DNA of 40,834 bases. It comes from Nevskia soli DSM 19509. GTDB taxonomy: Bacteria; Pseudomonadota; Gammaproteobacteria; Nevskiales; Nevskiaceae. The stretch lies in assembly GCF_000711955.1 (NCBI RefSeq), contig NZ_JONR01000026.1, forward strand, positions 49,791 through 90,624, in the 5' to 3' direction. The notes beneath the pieces are model-generated. The model was not told the DNA's origin, ran no database searches, and saw nothing but the letters and a program-made list of their open reading frames with translations. This document shows, piece by piece, positions 1-9,676 of the stretch (the first letter of the stretch is position 1; the number at the start of each line of letters is the position of its first letter). The position numbers were made by a program, and so were the translations under genes.

Positions 1-128
1 TTGCCCTTTGATGCAGGGCGGCGTTGCTCGTCGCTCGTGTACATTTCAGTACACCACGCTCCTCGCGCCTTGCCCTGCATCAAAGGGCAAACCGCGGCAG
101 GGCTTGGGATTCATCAGAGGCTCCCTAG
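1..128 (-). repeat. Nested-hairpin TIR element, copy 1 (cut by window start)
   Basis: Read on the minus strand this is the first half of the same element found at 40562-40832. By eye bases 1-128 are an exact reverse complement of 40562-40689. The terminal inverted repeat lies at 97-128 and is followed inward by hairpin A, with arms at 1-19 and 72-90 and an apical palindrome around GTGTAC. The core and hairpin B would lie beyond the window start. The outer end supplies the TAG stop of the RimK-like gene (125-127), and the element has the same orientation as that gene. It may be a non-autonomous mobile repeat or a structured 3' UTR. No transposase is present. Confidence 0.85.
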
Positions 129-1603
129 CGCGCCTGTGGTTCCTTGGCCCGGGTTTGCTCGTCCAGCTTGCGCACGAAATACTCCATGATGCGCCGGTAG
201 ATCTGGTCCTTCAGCACCAGGTCTTCGACACCGTAGTCTATGTTCGGGTTGTCGTTGACCTCGATCACCTTGACCACGCTGCCGAACTGCTTCAGGTCCA
301 CCCCGTAAAGGCCGCTGCCGATGGCCCGCGCCGCCTGCAGGGCCACGCTCAGCACCTGCCTGGGCACGTCCTTCACGTCCAGCGTCTCGTGGTTGCCCTC
401 GCGCTTGGCGCCGTTCTTGTCGCGCTTGACCACCTGCCAGTGCGCCGGCGCCATGAAGTAGCGGCAGGCGTACAACGGCTGGCCGTCGAGCACGCCGATG
501 CGCCAGTCGTACTCGGTGGGTTCGAAGCGCTGCGCCACGATCAGGTCGGAGCGTTCCAGGAACTCGCGCGTCTCGCGCTTGAGGTCGGCTTCGGACTCGA
601 CCTTGATCACGCCCTTGGAGAACTGCGAGTCGGGCTGCTTCAGCACCAGCGGGAAACCCATCTCGCGGCCGACGTCGGCGACGTTGGCGCGGTGCACCAG
701 CATGGTCTTGGGCTGGGGGATGCGGTGGCGGTCCATCAGCTGCGCCAGGTAGACCTTGTTGGCACAGCGCAGGATCGACTCGGGATCGTCCACCACCACT
801 AGGCCCTCGCGCGCGCCGCGGCGTGAGAAGCGGTAGGTGTGGTGATTGACCGCGGTGGTCTCGCGGATGAACAGGGCATCGTATTCGGCGACGTGGCCGT
901 AGTCGGACTTGTCGAGGAAGTCCACCGAGAAGCCGAGGTCTTCCGCCGCCTTCTCGAACAGCTTGAGGGCGCGGGCGTTGGAGGGCGCTTCCTTCTCGTC
1001 CTCGTTGACCAGGATGGCCAGGTCGTAGCGGGTGGAGTCGCGCTTGCGGCGCGGCCCGCGGCGGCGGGTGAAGTACTCGCGCGCGGTCTGGTAGAGGAAT
1101 TCGTGGTGCGCCGCCGGCACCTCGCCCATGGCCACGGCGTTGAGCGTGTCGACGCGCCACTGGTTGCCGCGCCAGACGAACTTGGCCTGCAGCAGCGGCG
1201 CCGGGAACAGGTTGAACAGCGCCCGCGCCAGCCGCTCGTGGCGGATGTAGGGGCTGTCGCCGAAGTAGACGTTGAGGATGTACTCGCTGGAACCGAGCCG
1301 GGCCAGGCTCTGCTGGATCAGCTCCTCGATTTCATCGTTCAGCACCGAGGGGCTTTCCGCCAGCTTCAGGTCCTGCACGGTGGTGATGTCCGGCAGGATC
1401 TTGTGGCCGCGCGCGCCGGCCAGCAGCGAGACGTAGTAACCGGTGGTCTGGTAGCTGAAGGTACGGCACAGGTTGTAGACACGCACGCCGCGCAGGCGGG
1501 TGAAGGAGTCCTGCGTCAGGTAATCCCAGGCGGTGACAACGTCGACCCCGGGGATATCCACCGGCCAGTCGCCCTGCTGATCGACAACCACAATACCGCT
1601 CAC
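125..1603 (-). CDS. RimK family ATP-grasp ligase with N-terminal RLAN domain
   Basis: Predicted cytosolic ATP-grasp carboxylate-amine ligase of 492 aa. The N-terminal 200 or so residues resemble the RimK-like ATP-grasp N-terminal (RLAN) domain. The C-terminal half resembles RimK: a lysine-containing ATP-binding strand (FPLVLKQPDSQFSKGV, about residue 320) and the metal-binding end (VIEVNDNPNIDYG, about 450). Family members add amino acids to a carboxyl group, but the substrate cannot be read from sequence. The start is GTG at 1603, chosen because an AGGAGG ribosome site lies about 6 bases upstream. A 25-codon ORF (1677-1600) overlaps this start as GTGA and could be a coupled leader. The TAG stop falls inside the terminal inverted repeat of the element at 1-128, so the original 3' flank has been replaced. 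In many genomes this family is paired with a GNAT or peptidase gene; none is seen here. Confidence 0.85.
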   Translation of the reverse strand: MSGIVVVDQQGDWPVDIPGVDVVTAWDYLTQDSFTRLRGVRVYNLCRTFSYQTTGYYVSLLAGARGHKILPDITTVQDLKLAESPSVLNDEIEELIQQSLARLGSSEYILNVYFGDSPYIRHERLARALFNLFPAPLLQAKFVWRGNQWRVDTLNAVAMGEVPAAHHEFLYQTAREYFTRRRGPRRKRDSTRYDLAILVNEDEKEAPSNARALKLFEKAAEDLGFSVDFLDKSDYGHVAEYDALFIRETTAVNHHTYRFSRRGAREGLVVVDDPESILRCANKVYLAQLMDRHRIPQPKTMLVHRANVADVGREMGFPLVLKQPDSQFSKGVIKVESEADLKRETREFLERSDLIVAQRFEPTEYDWRIGVLDGQPLYACRYFMAPAHWQVVKRDKNGAKREGNHETLDVKDVPRQVLSVALQAARAIGSGLYGVDLKQFGSVVKVIEVNDNPNIDYGVEDLVLKDQIYRRIMEYFVRKLDEQTRAKEPQAR

Positions 1604-1677
1604 GCGGCCTCCTGCTGGGGGTCACGCGTTTGCGGCTGGTCTTGCAAGGGGTCTTCTTTTTCCGGGTCGTCCGTCAT
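1600..1677 (-). CDS. Possible 25-aa leader ORF overlapping the RimK-like gene
   Basis: A short ATG-initiated frame rich in D, E, Q and P ends with TGA overlapping the GTG start of the RimK-like gene (GTGA). The overlap geometry suggests translational coupling, and the SD of the downstream gene lies within this frame. No ribosome site is seen before its own ATG and no homologue is recognised, so it may be chance. Confidence 0.2.
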   Translation of the reverse strand: MTDDPEKEDPLQDQPQTRDPQQEAA

Positions 1678-1881
1678 TGAATGTGGCGGCCTGGATTCGT
1701 GATCGCCGCGCCGGCAAATGCTAACACGCCGCAGCGCGCGCAATGCGGCGCACTTCACGCTTTGACGGACGCATTACCGGCACTCCGAAAAAGTGCCGCC
1801 GCGCCTCCTGACAGAATGGTGTCAGCAGCACCCGCGCACCATGGCTCCCGTGCACTTCGCACGCTTACCTGCGAGCCTCCA

Positions 1882-2271
1882 ATGAGCCGTGAACAGCAGC
1901 GCCGTAATCTTCCCGTATGGTTCGAGATTCCCGTCAGCGACATGCCGCGGGCGATCCGCTTCTACGAAATCCTGTTCCAGTCTTCCCTGATCCGCCAGAA
2001 CGCCGGGCCGATGGATCTGGCGGTATTCCCGCGCCGCGACGAGGGCGGCACCACCGGCTGCCTGGCGCGAGGCGAGATGCTCAAACCCGGCAGCGACGGC
2101 ACCGTGGTCTACCTCAACGCCGACCCCTTGCTCGACCAGGCCCTGGAGCGGGTCAGGGCCGCCGGCGGCGAAGTGCTGGTACCGCGCACCGAGCTGCCCG
2201 ACGACATCGGCTGCTTCGCCCTGTTCCGCGATTGCGAAGGCAACCGCATCGGCCTGCACGCACTGGCCTGA
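1882..2271 (+). CDS. VOC (glyoxalase/bleomycin-resistance fold) family protein
   Basis: A 129-aa single-domain VOC protein. It opens with the typical strand-helix (WFEIPVSDMPRAIRFYE), has a central GxxVYLNADPLLDQALERVRAAGG segment and ends with the FRDCEGNRIGLHAL strand, where the glutamate/His-type metal position of the fold falls. The reaction is unknown; VOC proteins include dioxygenases, isomerases and resistance binders. The ATG at 1882 was chosen because homology begins there, although the open frame extends back to 1681 without recognisable protein. The ribosome site is weak. It is followed after 25 bases by a second, diverged VOC gene, probably in the same transcript. The gap 1604-1881 upstream shows no further gene. 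Confidence 0.8.
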   Translation: MSREQQRRNLPVWFEIPVSDMPRAIRFYEILFQSSLIRQNAGPMDLAVFPRRDEGGTTGCLARGEMLKPGSDGTVVYLNADPLLDQALERVRAAGGEVLVPRTELPDDIGCFALFRDCEGNRIGLHALA

Positions 2272-2296
2272 TCCGCACCCGCCCCAGGAGAAAGCC

Positions 2297-2662
2297 ATGA
2301 TTCTCGGATTGCGCAGCGCCATCTATCCCGTGCCGGAGCTGGCCGAGGGGCGCGAGTGGTACAGCGAGGTGCTCGGCGTGCCACCCCACTTCGATCAGCC
2401 TTTCTATGTCGGCTTCGGCGTCGGCGGCTTCGAGCTGGGCCTGATTCCCGACGGCCGGCCCGGCTCGCTCGGTGTGCAGGCCTATTGGGGTGTGCCCGAC
2501 ATCGAGACCGAGCTGGCCCGCCTGCTGCGGCTCGGCGCCAAGCCCAACGAACCGGTCAAGGAGGTCGGCGGCGGCATCAAGGTCGGCTCGGTGCTGGATC
2601 CGTTCGGCAACGTCTTCTCGCTGATCGAGAACCCGCAGTTCGACCCCAGGGCGGTGAATTAA
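2297..2662 (+). CDS. VOC family protein, second copy in pair
   Basis: A 121-aa single-domain VOC protein (YPVPELAEGREWYSEVLG at the N-terminus, GSVLDPFGNVFSLIENP near the C-terminus), typical of glyoxalase-like proteins. An AGGAG site lies 8 bases before the ATG. The spacing of 25 bases from the preceding VOC gene suggests co-transcription. Sequence similarity between the two is low apart from fold signatures, so they are probably not a recent duplication. The substrate is unknown. Confidence 0.82.
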   Translation: MILGLRSAIYPVPELAEGREWYSEVLGVPPHFDQPFYVGFGVGGFELGLIPDGRPGSLGVQAYWGVPDIETELARLLRLGAKPNEPVKEVGGGIKVGSVLDPFGNVFSLIENPQFDPRAVN

Positions 2663-2703
2663 CACAGTTGGTGTCGATCTGACGGCTCCTCGTTCGACTT
2701 GCT

Positions 2704-2736
2704 GATAGAGCCCGGAATGGAAACCCGGGCTCTATC
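2704..2736. other. Perfect 12-bp stem-loop after the VOC pair
   Basis: GATAGAGCCCGG pairs perfectly with CCGGGCTCTATC across a 9-base loop. No T-tract follows on either strand, so it is not a classical intrinsic terminator. It could act as an mRNA 3' end structure for the VOC pair or sit in the 5' UTR of the small downstream protein. Confidence 0.55.
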
Positions 2737-2776
2737 TGGCCAACGAGGAAACGACATGACCATTCAAGGAGTGCAT

Positions 2777-3019
2777 ATGAACCCCAGCCTGTTGTTGCAC
2801 CCGGCCCTGGCGCCGGCGTTGATGGCCGAAGGCAGCACGCGGCCGTTCATCCTGTCGTTCTGCGCCCGGCTGGCCTATGCGGCACTGGCGCTGCTGCAAC
2901 CGGACTTCGTCATTGCCGTGGCCCTGGCGCTGGCGGCCCTGCGCAAGTGGCCGCCACTGGCCGGCGCGGCCGGGACGATGCCGCGACGCCTGGCCGTGTA
3001 TCGCCACCTGTATGCTTGA
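2777..3019 (+). CDS. Small hydrophobic hypothetical protein upstream of WYL regulator
   Basis: An 80-aa frame with an AAGGAG site placed correctly before ATG 2777; an in-frame ATG at 2757 is an alternative. Residues about 23-58 are hydrophobic (AYAALALLQPDFVIAVALALAAL), suggesting one or two membrane segments, followed by a basic tail. I do not recognise the family. Its stop lies 3 bases before the WYL regulator start, which suggests that the two are co-translated and that the regulator may act with or on it. It could also be a chance frame. Confidence 0.45.
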   Translation: MNPSLLLHPALAPALMAEGSTRPFILSFCARLAYAALALLQPDFVIAVALALAALRKWPPLAGAAGTMPRRLAVYRHLYA

Positions 3020-3022
3020 GTT

Positions 3023-3712
3023 ATGAGACGTGCCGACCGGCTGTTCCAGATCGTGCAGTACCTCCGCGGGCGGCGGCTCACCACCGCGGCCCAGCTGGCG
3101 GACTGGCTGGAGGTGTCGCAGCGGACGGTGTACCGCGACATCCAGGACCTGGAACGCACGGGGGTGCCGATCGAGGGCGAGGCCGGGGTGGGTTACCGGT
3201 TGCGTCCCGAATTCGACATGCCGCCGCTGATGTTCACCTACGAGGAGGTGGAAGCGCTGGTGGCGGGCGCGCGCATGATCGGCAGCTGGGGCAGCCCGCA
3301 GCTGCGGCAGGCGTCCGAACTGGCCCTGGCCAAGATCGCCGCGGCGCTGCCGGAAGCGCGCCGCATCGAGCTGGAGCGCACCCGGCTCTACGCCATGAGC
3401 TACGCCGACCCGGCTGTCGGCGACGTGCTCGACACCCTGCGCCACGTCATCGCCGGCCGCGTCGTCACCCTGCTCGACTACAAGGACGCGGCCAGCCAGG
3501 CCAGCACCCGCCATGTCTGGCCGCTCGGCCTGTATTTCTGGGGCAACGTCTGGTCGCTCGCCGCCTGGTGCGAGCTGCGCCGCGACTTCCGCAACTTCCG
3601 CCTCGACCGCATCGGCGGCGCCTTCTCTACCGAGCGCCAGTACCCCGACGAAGCCGGCTTCCGCCTTGAAGACTTCGTCCGCGCCATGCGCTCGAAAAAA
3701 GCGGAAAAGTGA
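3023..3712 (+). CDS. YafY-type HTH/WYL-domain transcriptional regulator
   Basis: A 229-aa DNA-binding regulator. The N-terminal DeoR-like winged helix (residues about 1-60) contains the signature QLADWLEVSQRTVYRDIQDL and then GVPIEGEAGVGYRL. The C-terminal WYL domain (about 130-200) has the FWGNVWSLAAWCELRRDFRNFRLDRI segment, where the usual W-Y-L position reads W-S-L. WYL domains bind small ligands or nucleic acid. Spaced 3 bases from the small ORF upstream. Targets are unknown; the neighbouring VOC or GST genes are candidates from proximity only. Confidence 0.88.
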   Translation: MRRADRLFQIVQYLRGRRLTTAAQLADWLEVSQRTVYRDIQDLERTGVPIEGEAGVGYRLRPEFDMPPLMFTYEEVEALVAGARMIGSWGSPQLRQASELALAKIAAALPEARRIELERTRLYAMSYADPAVGDVLDTLRHVIAGRVVTLLDYKDAASQASTRHVWPLGLYFWGNVWSLAAWCELRRDFRNFRLDRIGGAFSTERQYPDEAGFRLEDFVRAMRSKKAEK

Positions 3713-3856
3713 TTGGCGGGGAACACCGCGGCGATTCTGTCGTCCAACTCCACGGTCACGGAATTTCGATAAGGCCGGGCTGCCCGGGTATGCTCCGCGC
3801 AGGAAGCAGGCCTTGCGCATCCGCCTTTTGCCTGCATCACCAGGAGAGCCCGGTTC

Positions 3857-4498
3857 ATGAGCGACATCCTGATTGCGACGCGCGGAGCGGGTTCGGTACT
3901 GGTCGAAGCCGGCTACGCCCTGGCCGGTCTGCCGCTGCAGATCGAATACATGGATTACACCGCGCCCGGGCCGGAACTGGCGCGCCTGGTCCGGCTCAAT
4001 CCGCTGCGCCAGGTGCCGACCCTGCTGCGCGCCGACGGCACGGTGCTGACGGAAAGCGCGGCGATCCTGCTGCATCTGGCCGAGACGCAACCGCAGGCGC
4101 GCCTGATGCCGGCGATGGACGACCCGCGGCGGGCGGAGTTCCTGCGCTGGCTGTTCTTCATCAATACGGCGATCTACCCCACCTTCACTTACGGCGACAA
4201 GCCACAGCAATGGGTCGAAGGCGAAGCCGCCGGGAAGCAGCTGCGCGCCAGCACCGACCGCCGCCGCGAGGAATGCTGGCTGCAACTGGAAAGCAGCCTG
4301 ACCCCGGCGCCCTGGATGATGGGGACGGACTTCTCCCTGCTGGACCTCTACGTGGGTGTGATGAGCCACTGGCGCCCGCGCCATATCTGGTTCGGCAACC
4401 ACTGCCCCAAGCTGCACGCGGTGGCGCTGGAAGTGGACGCCAAGCCGGAACTGGCCGATGTGTGGAAGCGGAATTTCAGGAAAACGGAGATCGCCTGA
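3857..4498 (+). CDS. Glutathione S-transferase family protein
   Basis: A 213-aa protein with an N-terminal thioredoxin-like GST domain (NPLRQVPTLLRADGTVLTESAAILLHLAE, containing the cis-proline VPTL and the glutathione-contact ES pair) and a C-terminal helical domain (about 85-205). It lacks an obvious N-terminal catalytic Ser/Cys in the usual place (RGAGSVLVEAG), so its chemistry is uncertain. An AGGAGAG site precedes the ATG. Convergent with typA across a shared bidirectional terminator. Confidence 0.85.
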   Translation: MSDILIATRGAGSVLVEAGYALAGLPLQIEYMDYTAPGPELARLVRLNPLRQVPTLLRADGTVLTESAAILLHLAETQPQARLMPAMDDPRRAEFLRWLFFINTAIYPTFTYGDKPQQWVEGEAAGKQLRASTDRRREECWLQLESSLTPAPWMMGTDFSLLDLYVGVMSHWRPRHIWFGNHCPKLHAVALEVDAKPELADVWKRNFRKTEIA

Positions 4499-4536
4499 CC
4501 GCGGCGTCAGGACAGCCGGGCCGGGACACGCCATTA

Positions 4537-4573
4537 AAAAACCCCGCAAGGCCTGCGCCGTTGCGGGGTTTTT
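4537..4573. terminator. Bidirectional intrinsic terminator between GST gene and typA
   Basis: Arms at 4537-4549 and 4561-4573 (AACCCCGCAA / TTGCGGGGTT core) flank an 11-base loop. There is an A-run on the left and a T-run on the right, so it can end both convergent transcripts. Confidence 0.9.
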
Positions 4574-4586
4574 CGAGCGCAGCGGA

Positions 4587-6422
<1,836 letters not shown>

Positions 6423-6640
6423 GGGAGCACCAATACAAGGAATTCAAACAGGGGGTGCGGGGCAATTTGTTGCCGCGCTGGTCCGGGCCAAAGGCGGACC
6501 GGAACTCGACAGGATGACACAAACCAAAAAAGATCGCGGATTGTACGCGGCCAAATGTTAAAACGCATCAATTTTCAGGCCATTTCATGTGTTCTTAGTG
6601 TGTTTGCACTAGCCTAGGCCTTCCAATTCAGAGGTCAGCC

Positions 6641-7381
6641 ATGGACCGCAAACCCGCCCCTTACGCCCTCGCCGCCGCTTTTTCCCTGAGCCTGTGCGCC
6701 GCCGCCATCGCCCGCGCCGACCAGCTTTCCGACTTCGCCAAGAGCATGATGCAGCAGCCGGCCGCCCAAAATGCCTTGTCGGATGCCGACATCGGCGCCG
6801 GCCTCAAGGAAGCCCTGGCCAGGGGCACCCGCGACGCCATCAACGAGCTGGGCAGGACCGACGGCTTCTGGAACAACCCGCGCTTCCGCATCCCCCTGCC
6901 CGGCCCGGTGCAGAAGCTGGAAGGCATGCTGCAGGGCTCGGGCATGGGTTCGCAGCTGGATGCGCTGCACCTGTCCTTCAACCGCGCCGCCGAACAGGCG
7001 GTGCCGGTCGCCGCCGACGTGTTCAGCAAGGCGGTGCAGAAGCTGACCCTGAACGACGTGCGCGGCATCCTCAACGGCCCCGACGACGCGGCCACCCAGT
7101 ACTTCAAGCGCACCACCAGCGACACCCTGACCGCCCGCTTCAAGCCCATCGTCACCAAGATCACCACGAAAGTCGGCTTGGTGCAGCAGTACAACGGCGT
7201 CATCTCCTCGGCCGGGCCGATGGCCTCGATGCTCGGCGACAAGGCCGATCCCAACACCTACGTCACCCAGAAGGCCCTGGACGGCCTGTTCCTGCGCGTC
7301 GGCGACGAGGAAAAGGCCATCCGCACCGATCCGGCGGCGCGCAGTTCGGACCTGCTGAAGAAGGTATTCGGCTCGAAGTAG
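6641..7381 (+). CDS. DUF4197 domain-containing exported protein
   Basis: A 246-aa protein with a Sec signal peptide (residues 1-26, hydrophobic core then IARADQ). The rest matches the DUF4197 family as I recall it: IGAGLKEALARGTRDAINELG, FWNNPRFRIPLPGPVQKLEG, DVRGILNGPDDAATQYFKR and a C-terminal GLFLRVGDEEKAIR. Probably periplasmic; no biochemical function is established for the family. Single gene, divergent from typA, with an AT-richer upstream stretch at about 6535-6610 that could hold its promoter. Confidence 0.88.
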   Translation: MDRKPAPYALAAAFSLSLCAAAIARADQLSDFAKSMMQQPAAQNALSDADIGAGLKEALARGTRDAINELGRTDGFWNNPRFRIPLPGPVQKLEGMLQGSGMGSQLDALHLSFNRAAEQAVPVAADVFSKAVQKLTLNDVRGILNGPDDAATQYFKRTTSDTLTARFKPIVTKITTKVGLVQQYNGVISSAGPMASMLGDKADPNTYVTQKALDGLFLRVGDEEKAIRTDPAARSSDLLKKVFGSK

Positions 7382-7420
7382 GGAATTGGGGCACGGAAGC
7401 GGGCCGGGTTCCAGTTATAC

Positions 7421-7436
7421 TATTTAGGTCTAAATA
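7421..7436. promoter_or_regulatory. Perfect 16-bp dyad in AT-rich promoter-like region
   Basis: TATTTAGGTCTAAATA has 7-bp arms around a GT centre, in an AT-rich patch (about 7412-7460) that contrasts with the GC-rich surroundings. A TATACT -10-like box overlaps its left edge (7416-7421). It lies about 100 bases upstream of the alpha/beta hydrolase start and may be an operator for it. No regulator family can be assigned. Confidence 0.45.
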
Positions 7437-7534
7437 AAGCTATTTTTATATCTTCCAGTTCTGTCTTCGTCGCCATAATCTTTCATGCATCCGGTGCCGC
7501 GGTAGCGCGCACCCCCACAGATGCGAGTCAGGCG

Positions 7535-8155
7535 ATGAGCGTATTCGGCAGCTTCAAACTGGACGGCCTGGAGTGGAACGGCCCGGTCCTGGTGGTCCCC
7601 GGCCTGCGCGGCAGCGGCGAACAGCATTGGCAAAGCCTGTGGGAGAGGCGCTTCCCGCAGTTCGTGCGCGTGCGGCAGGACGACTGGAACGCACCGGACC
7701 TCGACCGCTGGGCCCGCCGCATCGTCGAAACCGCCCTGGAACTGGACGGGCCGGCCCTGGTGGTGGCGCACAGCTTCGGTTGCCTGGCCGCCGTGCGCGC
7801 CGAAACTTTCCAGTCCAACCTGATCGCCGGCGCCCTGCTGGTGGCCCCGGCCAACCCGGACCGCTTCGGCGTGGAGCGGGCGCTGCCGCAGGTGCCGCTG
7901 CTCTTCCCCAGCACCGTGGTGGCCAGCAGCAACGACCCCTGGATGCCGCTGGGCCACGCCCGGCAGTGGGCCGCCGACTGGGGCAGCGAGTTCGTCGACC
8001 TCGGCGACAAAGGCCACATCAACAGCGAGTCAGGCTTAGGCGAGTGGGCTGAGGGCCAGCGCCTGATGCACCATCTTTGCCGCCGCATGAACCGCCGCCC
8101 GCTGTTCACCCAGCCGGCGCCGGGACATTACGCGCCGCTGGGCTTCGCTTTCTGA
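7535..8155 (+). CDS. RBBP9/YdeN family serine hydrolase
   Basis: A 206-aa small alpha/beta hydrolase. The signature runs from VVPGLRGSGEQHWQSLWERRFPQFVRVRQDDW to the nucleophile elbow VVAHSFGCLA (Ser at about residue 81), followed by SSNDPWMPL (acid loop) and GHINSESGLGEW (catalytic His). These match the RBBP9/YdeN family (DUF1234), whose natural substrates are unknown. The start ATG 7535 puts the fold at residue 1 with no signal peptide, so it is cytosolic. A dyad lies upstream at 7421-7436. Confidence 0.88.
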   Translation: MSVFGSFKLDGLEWNGPVLVVPGLRGSGEQHWQSLWERRFPQFVRVRQDDWNAPDLDRWARRIVETALELDGPALVVAHSFGCLAAVRAETFQSNLIAGALLVAPANPDRFGVERALPQVPLLFPSTVVASSNDPWMPLGHARQWAADWGSEFVDLGDKGHINSESGLGEWAEGQRLMHHLCRRMNRRPLFTQPAPGHYAPLGFAF

Positions 8156-8217
8156 GCCGGGCTGGCGGGAGGATGCGGTAAAGTCCGGAAACCTCTGGAC
8201 CGGTGCCTTCCTACCGC

Positions 8218-8505
8218 ATGAATACCCCTCGTTCGCGCCAGCATGGCGGCATGCTCAGCCTGCTGCTGGCGCTGGTGGTCGTCGGACTGCTGGCCTATTT
8301 CGCGCTGCGCCCGCACACCGCCCGCCAGGAAGCGACAAGTGCCGGCGGTGAACAGCAACTGGTCAGCTGCACCAAGCTCACCGGCGACCTGATCCAGCGT
8401 ACCGGCGGCCTCGGCCCGGACTACAAGGCCGGCTACGAGGCCCTGCCGCCGAACTGTCGCGGCCTGCTGCCGCCGCCGACCCCGACTCCCAACGTGCCGG
8501 AATAG
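8218..8505 (+). CDS. Small single-pass membrane hypothetical protein
   Basis: A 95-aa protein from ATG 8218 (an upstream in-frame GTG at 8203 would add five residues). A transmembrane helix at about residues 12-30 (MLSLLLALVVVGLLAYFAL) follows a basic N-terminus, so the rest is probably periplasmic. The C-terminal part has two cysteines (SCTKL, PPNCRG) and ends in a Pro/Thr-rich tail. I do not recognise the family. It ends 11 bases from the convergent crotonase gene, and no strong ribosome site is visible. Confidence 0.6.
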   Translation: MNTPRSRQHGGMLSLLLALVVVGLLAYFALRPHTARQEATSAGGEQQLVSCTKLTGDLIQRTGGLGPDYKAGYEALPPNCRGLLPPPTPTPNVPE

Positions 8506-8516
8506 AGCCGCGGCCC

Positions 8517-9290
8517 CTACAGGTCCTCGAAACTGCCGCCGCGCCCTTTTCCGGAAGCAAAGCGCGTGGCCCCGCGCAGCGTCTCGCCGCTGGCCAGGGT
8601 TTCCAGCCCGCGCCGCGTCTCGTTGCGCAGCGCATCTTCCATCCCCAGGTCGAACTGCTCGTAGGCGCTGAGCCGGTCGTTGCGCATGCACAGCTGCGGG
8701 AAGCGCGCCAGTTCCGCCGCCAGCGCTTCCGCCGCGGCGCGGGCATCGCCGTTCGGCACCACGCGGTTGGCCAGCCCCATCTGCTGCGCTTCCATGGCTT
8801 GCACCGGCCGGCCGCTCAGGATCAGGTCCATGGCGCGCGACAGGCCGATCAGGCGCGGCAGGCGGATGGTGCCGCCGTCGATCAGCGGTACACCCCAGCG
8901 GCGGCAGAAAATACCGAACACCGCGTCGTCTTCCACCACCCGCAGGTCGCACCAGCAGGCCAGCTCGAAACCGCCCGCCACCGCGTAGCCGGACACCGCC
9001 GCGATCACCGGCTTGGACAGGCGCAGGCGCGTCGGCCCCAGCGGCCCGTCGCCCTCCTCTTCCACCCGATTCGGCTGCCGCCCTTCCGCCAGCGCCTTGA
9101 GATCGGCCCCGGCGCAGAAATGGCCGCCCGCGCCCCACAGCACCGCGACATCCGATTCCCCGTCCGCGTCGAAAGCCAGGAAGGCTTCGGTCAGCGCATC
9201 GGCCGTGGCGCGGTCGATGGCATTGCGCACCTCGGGGCGGTCGATGATCACGGTGGTGACACGGCCCTGCTTTTCGATGCTGACGCTCAT
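8517..9290 (-). CDS. Enoyl-CoA hydratase/isomerase (crotonase) family protein
   Basis: A 257-aa crotonase-fold protein. The first oxyanion-hole segment is GAGGHFCAGADLKALAEG (about 55-72). The second is KPVIAAVSGYAVAGGFELACWCDLRV, followed by the DAVFGIFCRRWGVPLIDGGT region where the usual catalytic Glu of hydratases would lie. No clear second glutamate is visible there, so hydratase, isomerase or other acyl-CoA chemistry remains open. ATG 9290 is preceded by GGAGAA. Monocistronic. Confidence 0.88.
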   Translation of the reverse strand: MSVSIEKQGRVTTVIIDRPEVRNAIDRATADALTEAFLAFDADGESDVAVLWGAGGHFCAGADLKALAEGRQPNRVEEEGDGPLGPTRLRLSKPVIAAVSGYAVAGGFELACWCDLRVVEDDAVFGIFCRRWGVPLIDGGTIRLPRLIGLSRAMDLILSGRPVQAMEAQQMGLANRVVPNGDARAAAEALAAELARFPQLCMRNDRLSAYEQFDLGMEDALRNETRRGLETLASGETLRGATRFASGKGRGGSFEDL

Positions 9291-9350
9291 GGGGTTCTCC
9301 GCTGATCCGCGGTAATCGTAAACTAGCCGCTTAGGGAACCGGGAGGCGCG

Positions 9351-9674
9351 ATGATCATCGTCACCAGCGAAAACGTGGCCGGCTACCGGGTCCGCGAAAC
9401 CAAGGGGCAGGTGTTCGGCGTGGTGGTCCGCAGCCGCGGCATCGGCGGCAACATCATGGCCGGCCTGCGCTCTCTGGGCGGCGGCGAGATTCCCGAGTAC
9501 ACCCAGTTGCTGGAAGAAGCGCGGCGCCACGCCATCGACCGCATGGTGGAGAACGCCACCGCCATGGGCGCCAACGCCATCATCATGATGCGCTTCGACT
9601 CGGCCGAGATCGGGCAGACCATGAGCGAGATCGTCGCTTACGGCACCGCCGTGGTGCTGGAATCGGTGATCTGA
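9351..9674 (+). CDS. YbjQ/UPF0145 family protein
   Basis: A 107-aa protein matching the YbjQ (DUF74) family over its whole length: TSENVAGYRVRETKGQVFGVVVRSRGIGGNI, then RRHAIDRMVENATAMGANAIIMMRFDSAEI and a C-terminal EIVAYGTAVVLE. The family forms pentameric assemblies and is sometimes called heavy-metal binding, but its function is not established. A GGGAGG site precedes the ATG. The next gene starts 2 bases after its stop, so the two are co-translated. Confidence 0.9.
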   Translation: MIIVTSENVAGYRVRETKGQVFGVVVRSRGIGGNIMAGLRSLGGGEIPEYTQLLEEARRHAIDRMVENATAMGANAIIMMRFDSAEIGQTMSEIVAYGTAVVLESVI

Positions 9675-9676
9675 GC

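Noticed and set aside
2732..4549. 605-aa open frame on the minus strand opposite the WYL regulator and GST genes
   Set aside because: The plus-strand genes have recognisable domains and ribosome sites. This frame has neither and is biased in composition.
8203..8217. GTG 8203 as start of the small membrane protein
   Set aside because: It has no better ribosome site than ATG 8218 and adds five residues without changing the predicted topology.
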